DNA from: Thermodesulfobacteriota bacterium
Lineage (GTDB): Bacteria; Desulfobacterota; Dissulfuribacteria; Dissulfuribacterales; UBA3076
Length of the DNA stretch: 5,602 nucleotides
NCBI GenBank assembly: GCA_003645605.1
Contig: QNAY01000107.1
Span: forward strand, 1 to 5,602
Reading direction: 5' to 3'
Position numbers and translations under genes: made by a program. Below are positions 1 through 5,602 of the stretch, in pieces. Position 1 is the first letter of the stretch, and the number at the start of each line of letters is the position of its first letter. The notes under the pieces are model-generated. The model did not search any database and was not told the origin of the DNA. It saw nothing but the letters and a program-made list of their open reading frames with translations.

Positions 1-11
1 CTAACCAAAAC

Positions 12-91
12 TGTCATTTCGAGCAAAGCGAGAAATCTTATCATACTGAAAATACAGGCATTAAAGATTTCTCCCTACGGTCGAAATGACA
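12..91. repeat. Inverted pair of 28-bp REP-like repeats
   Basis: Two 28-base copies face each other, at 12-39 (plus strand) and 64-91 (minus strand), separated by a 24-base spacer. They share the outer 11 bases (TGTCATTTCGA) and the inner 10 bases (GAGAAATCTT) exactly and differ at four places in a 7-base core, GCAAAGC against CCGTAGG. Each copy can also fold alone: ATTTC pairs with GAAAT, then a GA/GA mismatch step, then a 2-bp GC-rich stem and a 3-base loop. The pattern of a short conserved head followed by an imperfect hairpin, present as an inverted pair, is that of REP/BIME elements. Similar GTCATT-type repeats are, to my knowledge, dispersed in many bacterial genomes. No transposase is present here. 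The rest of 1-129 shows no convincing promoter or gene. Confidence 0.8.
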
Positions 92-129
92 AAAAGAGGG
101 GTTTTCGTTCAGGCACTAAATAATGTTTA

Positions 130-735
130 ATGCAGACAACACACCTTAGATATTCAGCATCAGCAATTCAACTGTTTGTGATTTGTGCACTTCTTGTTCT
201 CTGCAACCCAGAAGTGACAAGCGCGGGGGGTATATATTCCTTCGTGGATGAGCGCGGCGCGTGGCACTTCAGTAACGTGCCTACAGATCCGCGTTATGGT
301 TCGGCAAACCGATCCGGACATGTTTCCCAACATGTTCCGAGAAATTACTCGGAATTTGAGGAAATTATATCCGAGACAGCCACACGCTATGGTCTGGATC
401 CTGACTTGATCAAGGCAATAATACAAATAGAGTCAGGATGGATTCCGGATGCCCGTTCCTCAAAGGGTGCCATTGGGCTCATGCAGTTGATGCCTGAGAC
501 ATCCTCAGATCTGGCAATGTCAAATCCTTTTGATCCCAAGGCAAACATCCGGGGCGGCACCAAGTACCTCAGCCGGTTGATTGAACGATTCAGGGGCAAT
601 TTGGTCCTGGCCCTGGCAGCTTATAACGCAGGACCGAAAAAAGTCGAAAGATACAAAGGAATTCCGCCTTACCCTGAGACGAGGAAGTATGTGCGAAACG
701 TCCTGAAACAATGGCAGAAATACAGATCTGATTAA
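130..735 (+). CDS. Secreted lytic transglycosylase, DUF4124 plus SLT domain
   Basis: This 201-residue protein probably cleaves the MurNAc-GlcNAc bond of peptidoglycan with formation of 1,6-anhydroMurNAc, in the periplasm. Residues 1-32 look like a signal peptide: a hydrophobic core at about 12-25 and a TSA/GG signal peptidase I site after A32. A Cys at 25 follows LVL, which is a poor lipobox. Residues 33-55 match the small DUF4124 pattern (IYSFVDERGAWHFSNVP). Residues about 75-195 form a Slt-type lysozyme-fold domain. The catalytic Glu is E101 in QIESGW, followed by GLMQLMP (116-122) and AAYNAGP (163-169). The ATG is the first possible start, because an in-frame TAA lies at 121-123. No Shine-Dalgarno sequence is visible. 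The gene converges on rodA with 6 bases between stops, so it is not part of that operon. The exact subfamily and physiological role cannot be told from the sequence. Confidence 0.92.
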   Translation: MQTTHLRYSASAIQLFVICALLVLCNPEVTSAGGIYSFVDERGAWHFSNVPTDPRYGSANRSGHVSQHVPRNYSEFEEIISETATRYGLDPDLIKAIIQIESGWIPDARSSKGAIGLMQLMPETSSDLAMSNPFDPKANIRGGTKYLSRLIERFRGNLVLALAAYNAGPKKVERYKGIPPYPETRKYVRNVLKQWQKYRSD

Positions 736-741
736 AATTCC

Positions 742-1857
742 TTACTTGGGCCTTGGCCCTTTCTGAAACATGAAGCGCCTTGATCCTACATTGAGCAACA
801 GCCCTGCACCTATAAGCGTAGTAAACACCGAAGAGCCGCCATAGCTGACAAGTGGCAAAGGGATACCTACCACAGGCATAAGTCCCATGACCATGCCTAT
901 ATTTATCACTACCTGCCAGAAAAGCATGGCCGTCACCCCAAAGGCCAAAAAAGCCCCAAAACGTTCTTTGGATTGTGATGCTATCAAAAATCCACGGTAT
1001 AGCATAAGGAAAAATATCCCCAATAGAATTACTGCCCCCACCCAACCCCATTCCTCAGCCCAGATAGAAAAGGCAAAATCAGTGTGGACCTCCGGCAGAA
1101 AGTTGAGGTGGGCCTGACTACCTTTCATGTAACCTTTGCCTAGAAGCTGTCCTGAACCAATGGCAATTTTCGATTGTGATATGTGGTATCCCGCACCGAG
1201 TGGGTCCCTCCCTGGGGAAATGAAGTCCATTATTCTACCCCTTTGATAGGGCTTAAGGAACTCCCATACAACAGGAAAAGTAGCAATCGCCGTGCCCAAC
1301 AGCAACAGGAAGGACGTCCACTGGAGACGAGCCATATACACTAAAGAAGCAAAAATAAGCACCAAAAACAGCGCTGTCCCTAAATCCGGCTGGTGATAAA
1401 TCAGAAAAATCGGAACAAGCATCAAAAGAAAGGGCCGCCATAAATCCGTTAGGCCATACTGTGGTCTGTCGTCATGGTAAAAATAACTACTCAAAATAAT
1501 AACCGTGGCGATTTTGGCCAATTCGGAGGGCTGAATATTCATAAACCCCAAAGAGAGCCAGCGCTGTGATCCACCTACAGTCTTACCTATAAAAACTACC
1601 AGTATAAGCATAAAAACCATAATCAAGTAAATGTGTACGGAATAGACCGTAAGAAGACGATAATCAAAAAAGACTACCAGGCTCAACATCAAAACGGTGC
1701 CAGCTATGTACCACTGAAGTTGTTTCCATTGAAAGGGATAGCCGGTAGCTGCACTGCCGCTGTTCAAATTGACAAAACCTATAGCCATGAGCAGCAGAAT
1801 AGCTAGAAAGAGCCACCAGTCAAAATGCTCCAGAAATCGCCTGTCAAACATGGTCAT
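742..1857 (-). CDS. rodA: Rod-shape SEDS peptidoglycan glycosyltransferase RodA
   Basis: RodA is the SEDS-family polymerase that links lipid II into glycan strands during elongation, working in complex with PBP2. The 371-residue length is close to the E. coli protein. It is very hydrophobic, with about ten predicted membrane segments beginning at about residue 14. Family motifs are in place: GSQRWL (96-101), QPSELAK (109-115), QPDLGTA (156-162), the RGRIMDFISPGRDP stretch (206-219), FLPEVHTDF (253-261) and PLPLVSYGGSS (333-343). D260 in HTDF is the Asp known to be essential for SEDS polymerase activity. The gene overlaps the end of mrdA by 14 bases (8 if the third codon, also ATG, is the true start). 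Neither start has a clear ribosome-binding site, so translational coupling to mrdA is likely. It is the last gene of the operon. Confidence 0.97.
   Translation of the reverse strand: MTMFDRRFLEHFDWWLFLAILLLMAIGFVNLNSGSAATGYPFQWKQLQWYIAGTVLMLSLVVFFDYRLLTVYSVHIYLIMVFMLILVVFIGKTVGGSQRWLSLGFMNIQPSELAKIATVIILSSYFYHDDRPQYGLTDLWRPFLLMLVPIFLIYHQPDLGTALFLVLIFASLVYMARLQWTSFLLLLGTAIATFPVVWEFLKPYQRGRIMDFISPGRDPLGAGYHISQSKIAIGSGQLLGKGYMKGSQAHLNFLPEVHTDFAFSIWAEEWGWVGAVILLGIFFLMLYRGFLIASQSKERFGAFLAFGVTAMLFWQVVINIGMVMGLMPVVGIPLPLVSYGGSSVFTTLIGAGLLLNVGSRRFMFQKGPRPK
748..759 (+). terminator. Possible weak terminator hairpin after the transglycosylase
   Basis: GGGC (748-751), loop CTTG, and GCCC (756-759) form a perfect but short 4-bp stem 13 bases after the transglycosylase stop, followed by only three T residues. 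It lies inside the last codons of rodA on the other strand. No better hairpin fits in the 6-base gap between the convergent genes. On the minus strand the same stem has no T-run behind it. It could equally be a chance palindrome in coding sequence. Confidence 0.25.
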
Positions 1858-3751
1858 CTATATTGTTTCTATTGAAAGCAGTCTTGCCGTGCCCTAGTAC
1901 AGGCAGAGGAGATTGAATTTGAAACCACGTCTCGAAAACCTTACGGGCAACAGGTGCTGCAACAGAGCCGCCATGTCCGGCATGTTCGCACAATACTGCT
2001 ACCGCAAGCTCAGGCTTCTCTGCCGGAGCGTAGGCCACAAACCAAGCATGATCTCTGTATTTCCAATCTAACTTATCATCCTGCCGACGTTTAGCCTGTC
2101 CTACCACCTGCGCGGTACCGGTCTTGCCTGCCACAAGGACATCAGGCATCTTGCATTGTTTTCCTGTAGCCTTTTTGTCATTTACCGCCCCCACCAAGGC
2201 CTTCCTGATTATCCTTAGATTTGATTCAGAAACCGGCAATTTATCCTTTGGAATACTCTCAAAAGATTTGACGATGTGGCCATCCGGTCCTGTAATTTTC
2301 TCCAGGTAAATTGGGCTATATAAGGTACCGCCATTGGCTACGGCAGCAGTCAAACAGGCCATCTGCAGAGGAGTTACAAGAGTAAAACCCTGGCCTATAG
2401 CTGTAATAAGGGTCTCTCCTTCCTGCCACGGCTCCTGATATCTTTCGAGTTTCCAGTCCGGCGTAGCAATAAATCCTTTGCTCTCATTGGGAAGATCGAT
2501 CCCTGTCTTTGATCCCAGCCCAAAGGCATCGGCGTACTTTGCTATCTTATCAATCCCCAGCTTAAGACCGACCTGATAGAAATAGATATCGCAGGACTCA
2601 ACCAGGGCCTTATACAAATTAGTCTGCCCATGTCCACGCCAATTCCAACACCTGAAGACGCTTCTGCCTAAACGGAATTGGCTCGTACATTTGAACGACG
2701 TATTTTTTGTAACTATCCCCTCTTGTAAAGCCGCTGCAGCCATCACAATTTTGAAAGTCGAAGCAGGAGCATATCTGCCCTGAAGGGCCTTGTTTTGCAA
2801 AGGCCTTGAGACAGGATCATTCAATGCCTTCCATTCCTCATTGTTAATGCCAGTAGCAAATGCATCCGGATCGAAAGCAGGACTGCTCACTAAGGCAAGT
2901 ATCCGCCCGGTCTGAGGGTCCAGGGCAACAAGGGCTCCGACATATCCCTTCATGGCCTCCTCCGAGGCCTGCTGAAGATCCAAATCAATGGAAAGATACA
3001 GGTCTTTCCCCGGAACAGGTGGTTTTTCGTCTATCACTCTTACCAGGCGTCCCCCTGCATCCACTTCTAACCTGCGTTGGCCCTTTATCCCTGCCAGATC
3101 ATTTTCAAACCTTTCCTCAACCCCGCATTTCCCAACCATATCACCCGAACGCGCGCCTTTATAACGTTCTTTTTCAATATCTTCACGGCTGATTTCTCCG
3201 AGATAACCGAGCAAATGTGGGGCAATACTACCATAGGGATATTTCCTGGCTGGAGTCACCTCGATAAACACGCCAGGCAAGCTAAAAAGCCGGGACTCAA
3301 TTCTGGAAAGCGTCTCCCAATCAGCCCCTCTCTTAATTACTATGGGTACGTATTGGGGTCCTTTTTGCTCTGAACCGAGACGGGGTCGAATCTCGGCCTC
3401 CGTCTCCCCAAGCAAGGGAGAAAGTTTGGCCAGGAGGGCTTCCATGTCTCCCACATCCTCCCTGACAAGACATACATTAAAGCAAGGCTTTATCCCTGCC
3501 AGAAGACGGCCTGTCCTATCAAGAATTTTGCCACGAGGTGGCTGAAGACGCACAGATCTTATTCGATTCCGTTCGGATTGTTCCCTGAAATGCTTTCCCT
3601 GTATAATCTGTAAATGCCATAGACGTGCACAAAATGTAACCACGAACAGAAACATGATCAGAATGGCAACATCACATCTCCGTTTGTTTGCCTCCTGATC
3701 CAGCTTGTCAAAGCGCTTGACACGCCAAATTGTCTTTACCTTAAACTTCAC
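1844..3751 (-). CDS. mrdA: Penicillin-binding protein 2, elongation transpeptidase
   Basis: This is the class B PBP that crosslinks stem peptides in lateral-wall synthesis and is RodA's partner. It has 635 residues (E. coli PBP2 is about 633). There is one N-terminal membrane anchor at about 27-45 after a basic cytoplasmic tail, then a pedestal/dimerisation region (about 60-240) with the RGKILDR motif (73-79), and the transpeptidase domain. The active-site motifs are intact: S331-T-F-K334 with the nucleophile Ser, S386-C-D388, and K543-T-G545. C355, C368, H374 and C387 lie at the positions of a zinc site described for Acinetobacter PBP2. The start is GTG at 3749-3751. An in-frame TAA three codons before it rules out a longer form, and it overlaps the end of mreD by 11 bases. 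Expected to be inhibited by beta-lactams such as mecillinam by analogy only. Confidence 0.97.
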   Translation of the reverse strand: MKFKVKTIWRVKRFDKLDQEANKRRCDVAILIMFLFVVTFCARLWHLQIIQGKHFREQSERNRIRSVRLQPPRGKILDRTGRLLAGIKPCFNVCLVREDVGDMEALLAKLSPLLGETEAEIRPRLGSEQKGPQYVPIVIKRGADWETLSRIESRLFSLPGVFIEVTPARKYPYGSIAPHLLGYLGEISREDIEKERYKGARSGDMVGKCGVEERFENDLAGIKGQRRLEVDAGGRLVRVIDEKPPVPGKDLYLSIDLDLQQASEEAMKGYVGALVALDPQTGRILALVSSPAFDPDAFATGINNEEWKALNDPVSRPLQNKALQGRYAPASTFKIVMAAAALQEGIVTKNTSFKCTSQFRLGRSVFRCWNWRGHGQTNLYKALVESCDIYFYQVGLKLGIDKIAKYADAFGLGSKTGIDLPNESKGFIATPDWKLERYQEPWQEGETLITAIGQGFTLVTPLQMACLTAAVANGGTLYSPIYLEKITGPDGHIVKSFESIPKDKLPVSESNLRIIRKALVGAVNDKKATGKQCKMPDVLVAGKTGTAQVVGQAKRRQDDKLDWKYRDHAWFVAYAPAEKPELAVAVLCEHAGHGGSVAAPVARKVFETWFQIQSPLPVLGHGKTAFNRNNIDDHV

Positions 3752-4289
3752 TGTGTTCTTTTACTCCACACCACATATCCTCACGGGAAATAACCGAATT
3801 CACTTTATCAAAGATAAAAAACCAGAAGGGGACGAGAACACCATTGAGAAAGGCCTGGACAAACCCCCAGGGCCATAAGAGTTCAGCAGCACCACTGCCG
3901 ATCAAAAGGACCGCCACGACCTCAATACTCAAAAACGAAACCAGCATCATCTGTTGCCATGCCGCAGCACATACTATATGGCTTAAGATATACCGAATCA
4001 TCAAGTATTCACCGGTATATGCCAGAGCATAAAGGCCGGCAGGCATGGCCGACATCTGCTCGCTGAGGATACCTAACCCCAATACAGTGAGGATACCACC
4101 GGGTAAAGAATGTTGAAACCCGTACCAGGCTACAAGCGGCACCAAACCGTCCAGTCGGATTTGCCCGAGCTGAAACGGGAAGCCCCGTGCCGTTTCAATT
4201 AAAAGCAGAACATACCCCAAAAAAATAACAACCAAGGCTTTTTTATAAGCGTTCATTGGATTGTTGATTGTTGATTGCTTTATTCTCAA
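3741..4289 (-). CDS. mreD: Rod shape-determining membrane protein MreD
   Basis: MreD is an inner-membrane component of the elongasome that works with MreC to control the RodA-PBP2 synthase. The protein has 182 residues from the TTG start and about five or six hydrophobic segments (about 18-32, 46-59, 62-78, 84-104, 111-131 and 142-160). The family's best conserved stretch is visible as IRLDGLVPLVAWYGF followed by PAGLYALAYTGEYLMIRYI (83-101). The sequence is otherwise divergent, as is usual for MreD, and position between mreC and mrdA adds strong support. Two starts are possible: TTG at 4287-4289, which overlaps the mreC stop and has GGAG 8 bases upstream, or ATG at 4254-4256 (residue 12), which has no visible ribosome-binding site. 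I favour TTG, but the ATG would also leave all membrane segments intact. Confidence 0.92.
   Translation of the reverse strand: MRIKQSTINNPMNAYKKALVVIFLGYVLLLIETARGFPFQLGQIRLDGLVPLVAWYGFQHSLPGGILTVLGLGILSEQMSAMPAGLYALAYTGEYLMIRYILSHIVCAAAWQQMMLVSFLSIEVVAVLLIGSGAAELLWPWGFVQAFLNGVLVPFWFFIFDKVNSVISREDMWCGVKEHSEV
3764..3767 (-). promoter_or_regulatory. Candidate ribosome-binding site of mrdA
   Basis: The coding strand reads GGAG here, 12 bases before the GTG start of mrdA and inside the last codons of mreD. The spacing is longer than ideal, so initiation may rely on ribosomes terminating on mreD, whose stop lies just past the mrdA start. Confidence 0.4.
4259..4277. repeat. Heptanucleotide tandem repeat, 2.7 copies
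   Basis: On the plus strand GATTGTT is repeated twice and followed by GATTG, without interruption. It lies between the mreC stop and the internal ATG of mreD. If the TTG start is used, it encodes part of residues 5-11. If the ATG is used, it is leader sequence. A change of one 7-base unit would shift the reading frame of the longer form. Confidence 0.8.
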
Positions 4290-5140
4290 TGGTGTGACTC
4301 CACGAAGGGCTGATTTGTAACAAGAACAACCACTTCTTCTACTCTTTTGAGATCAACAGCCGGCGTTACAGTAATTTCCTGGAAAAGATCAGGAATAGAA
4401 CCTTCAGTTACAGAAGAGACCTTTCCTATCAAAAGTCCCTTTGGGAAAATCTGGTCAGTGCCGGATGTAATAATTCTATCCCCGACCTCGACATCCACCA
4501 CTTTTTCCACATAGGCCAGGTAACATCGTCCCTCCCCAGCACCTTTTATAATACCCCTGGCTCGATTGCGCTGTATAAGTGTGGCAACCGCGCTGTTATA
4601 GTCAGATAACAATAAAATCTTGCTGAAATGGAGCGAAGTTTCCATTGTCTGGCCTACAACACCCGCTCCGGACATAACTACCATTCCCGGCTTTATCCCG
4701 TCTTTGCGACCCTGGTCCACAGTAATTGTGGCTAACCATGGAGCCAAATCCACCCCTACCACATTGGCCGTTATTACCGTGGCGCCGACATCCTCTTTTA
4801 TTCCCAATAACCTCTTGAAACGGGCATTGGCAATAAGGGCCTCACGATACCGGCCAATTTCTTTTTGAAGTTGGATCACCTCTTGACGAAGGACCTTGTT
4901 TTCTAACTCAACGTCCTGAAGGGCCAGGTATGACCGCCATAATTTCCCTCCCCATCTCGAGGGTCCGGAAAGGCCCTTTTGAAAATAGCCAGTAAGGTCC
5001 ACAAAAAAGTATTTGACTGGAGATACAGCGGCAGGGGGACCAAGACGCAGGCCCACCACTACAAAGATCAAAAAGACCACAACGGCCAGGACTAAAAATA
5101 CCGTCACGCGTTTTTTGGGATTTCCGATACGAAATGGCAC
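4286..5140 (-). CDS. mreC: Rod shape-determining protein MreC
   Basis: MreC is a bitopic periplasmic scaffold that links MreB/MreD to PBP2 and promotes the active state of the RodA-PBP2 synthase. It has 284 residues, similar to short MreC proteins such as that of B. subtilis and shorter than E. coli MreC. The N-terminus is basic (R4, K9, K10, R11), followed by a membrane helix at about 12-33 and a coiled coil at about 72-112 ending in RFKRLLG. The paired beta-barrel domain spans about 120-275. Typical family segments are DQGRKDGIKPGMVV (142-155), YNSAVATLIQRNRARGIIKG (181-200) and TSGTDQIFPKGLLIGKV (225-241). The start is GTG at 5138-5140, 35 bases after mreB. No clear Shine-Dalgarno sequence precedes it. 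A second in-frame GTG (codon 12) would remove the basic N-terminus and is less likely. Its TGA overlaps the mreD TTG start. Confidence 0.96.
   Translation of the reverse strand: MPFRIGNPKKRVTVFLVLAVVVFLIFVVVGLRLGPPAAVSPVKYFFVDLTGYFQKGLSGPSRWGGKLWRSYLALQDVELENKVLRQEVIQLQKEIGRYREALIANARFKRLLGIKEDVGATVITANVVGVDLAPWLATITVDQGRKDGIKPGMVVMSGAGVVGQTMETSLHFSKILLLSDYNSAVATLIQRNRARGIIKGAGEGRCYLAYVEKVVDVEVGDRIITSGTDQIFPKGLLIGKVSSVTEGSIPDLFQEITVTPAVDLKRVEEVVVLVTNQPFVESHH
4298..4301 (-). promoter_or_regulatory. Ribosome-binding site supporting the TTG start of mreD
   Basis: The coding strand reads GGAG followed by eight bases (TCACACCA) and then TTG. This spacing is good for initiation. It lies within the last codons of mreC and is the main reason to prefer TTG at 4289 over ATG at 4256 for mreD. 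Confidence 0.55.
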
Positions 5141-5175
5141 AATCGATATGCAACAAAAAAATATAACCGGCTGAA
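5141..5175 (-). other. mreB-mreC spacer with a 7-T tract
   Basis: This is the only real gap inside the operon. On the coding strand it carries seven T residues (plus-strand 5155-5161) shortly after the mreB stop. Only a weak stem (GGTT/AGCC across the mreB stop) can be drawn in front of it. It is therefore not a convincing terminator, but partial termination or pausing here is possible. Confidence 0.3.
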
Positions 5176-5602
5176 TTAATGAACCATAACTTCTTTCAAT
5201 ATATCAAGATTGTCCAGGGCCATGCCTGAACCTAAAACCACGGAAGATAAAGGATCGTCAGCAATAATTATAGGCAGATCTGTTTGCTCTCTCAAGAGTT
5301 TATCCAAATTCTTCAGCAAGGCCACACCTCCTGTTAGAACAATTCCTTTATCGACGATATCAGCAGCCAGTTCCGGAGGGGTCTGCTCAAGTACGCTTTT
5401 TACCGTATCGACTATTGTGTCTATCTGTTCTGTTATAGCTGAACGTACTTCTGACGAATTAATCGTTATGGTCTTGGGTACCCCTGATACCAGATCTCTA
5501 CCCTTTATTTCCATCTCTTTATAAGGTTCTTCAGGTATAACATCACCCAGTTCTATCTTGATTTTTTCTGCCGAATGCTCACCAATCAGCAGATTAAAAT
5601 TC
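5176..5602 (-). CDS. mreB: Rod shape-determining actin homologue MreB (C-terminal part)
   Basis: MreB is the bacterial actin that forms membrane-bound, ATP-dependent filaments orienting cell-wall synthesis. About 142 C-terminal codons are visible. The reading frame is open to the window edge, so the start and N-terminal phosphate-binding motifs are missing. Visible family features are NLLIGEHSAEKIKIELG near the edge (canonical LLIGERTAEEIK), the segment MEIKGRDLVSGVPKTI, EVRSAI, and the adenosine motif region GIVLTGGVALLKNLDKLL followed by ADDPLSSVVLGSG. In most MreB proteins I know, the motif reads LTGGGALL. Here the third Gly is Val (codon GTG). The ATG at 5512-5514 is an internal methionine, not the start. 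mreB is the first known gene of this operon, so its promoter should lie to the right of the window. Confidence 0.97.
   Translation of the reverse strand, partial: NFNLLIGEHSAEKIKIELGDVIPEEPYKEMEIKGRDLVSGVPKTITINSSEVRSAITEQIDTIVDTVKSVLEQTPPELAADIVDKGIVLTGGVALLKNLDKLLREQTDLPIIIADDPLSSVVLGSGMALDNLDILKEVMVH

Noticed and set aside
12..91. CRISPR repeat or transcription terminator at the left edge
   Set aside because: There are only two inverted copies rather than spaced direct repeats, and no T-run follows the long stem on either strand.
202..207. Lipoprotein signal in the transglycosylase (Cys25)
   Set aside because: The residues before Cys are L-V-L, so position -1 is Leu rather than Gly, Ala or Ser. 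A signal peptidase I site after A32 fits better.
590..1051. Minus-strand open frame of 153 codons across the transglycosylase-rodA junction
   Set aside because: It runs out of frame through the rodA C-terminal codons and antisense to the transglycosylase, both of which carry clear family motifs. Its translation matches no family.
2860..3373. Plus-strand open frames of 98-110 codons opposite mrdA
   Set aside because: They lie entirely antisense to the conserved PBP2 coding region, have no recognisable domain and show frame-shadow composition.
4908..5156. 82-codon minus-strand frame starting before mreC
   Set aside because: It is an alternative frame of the mreC N-terminal region; the mreC frame encodes the expected membrane helix and coiled coil.
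5210..5524. 104-codon plus-strand frame opposite mreB
   Set aside because: It is antisense to well-conserved MreB sequence, and its low-complexity Ser/Thr-rich translation is typical of a shadow frame.

Overview
The window is dominated by a complete bacterial cell-elongation (elongasome) operon on the minus strand. In transcription order it holds mreB (3' part only, entering from the right edge), mreC, mreD, mrdA (PBP2) and rodA. A separate small secreted lytic transglycosylase gene on the plus strand converges on the end of rodA, with 6 bases between the stop codons. To its left lies a short inverted repeat that resembles a paired REP element.

The gene order mreBCD-mrdA-rodA, the moderate GC content, the mreC of about 284 residues and the DUF4124-plus-SLT architecture of the transglycosylase suggest a Gram-negative bacterium. 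My best guess is a Desulfobacterota/deltaproteobacterial lineage. This is inferred from gene content and style only; no rRNA or similar marker is present.

Layout: 1-129 is non-coding and holds the inverted repeat at 12-91. 130-735 is the transglycosylase. 742-1857 is rodA, 1844-3751 mrdA, 3741-4289 mreD and 4286-5140 mreC. 5141-5175 is a short spacer with a 7-T tract on the coding strand. 5176-5602 is the C-terminal ~142 codons of mreB. From mreC to rodA every junction overlaps (3, 11 and 14 bases), so the genes are almost certainly co-transcribed and translationally coupled. The operon promoter lies beyond the right edge. There is no gene-free stretch longer than 300 bases.

How they work together: MreB filaments on the inner membrane position MreC and MreD. 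These activate the RodA-PBP2 pair, in which RodA polymerises glycan from lipid II and PBP2 crosslinks the peptides along the lateral wall. The neighbouring transglycosylase cleaves glycan strands. It is functionally related but has its own orientation.

I did not find a new system. The points worth a second look are the REP-like repeat with compensatory changes in its two hairpin cores, a CCHC zinc-site pattern in PBP2, a Gly-to-Val change in the MreB nucleotide-binding motif, the non-ATG starts of mreC, mreD and mrdA, and a heptanucleotide tandem repeat at the start of mreD.
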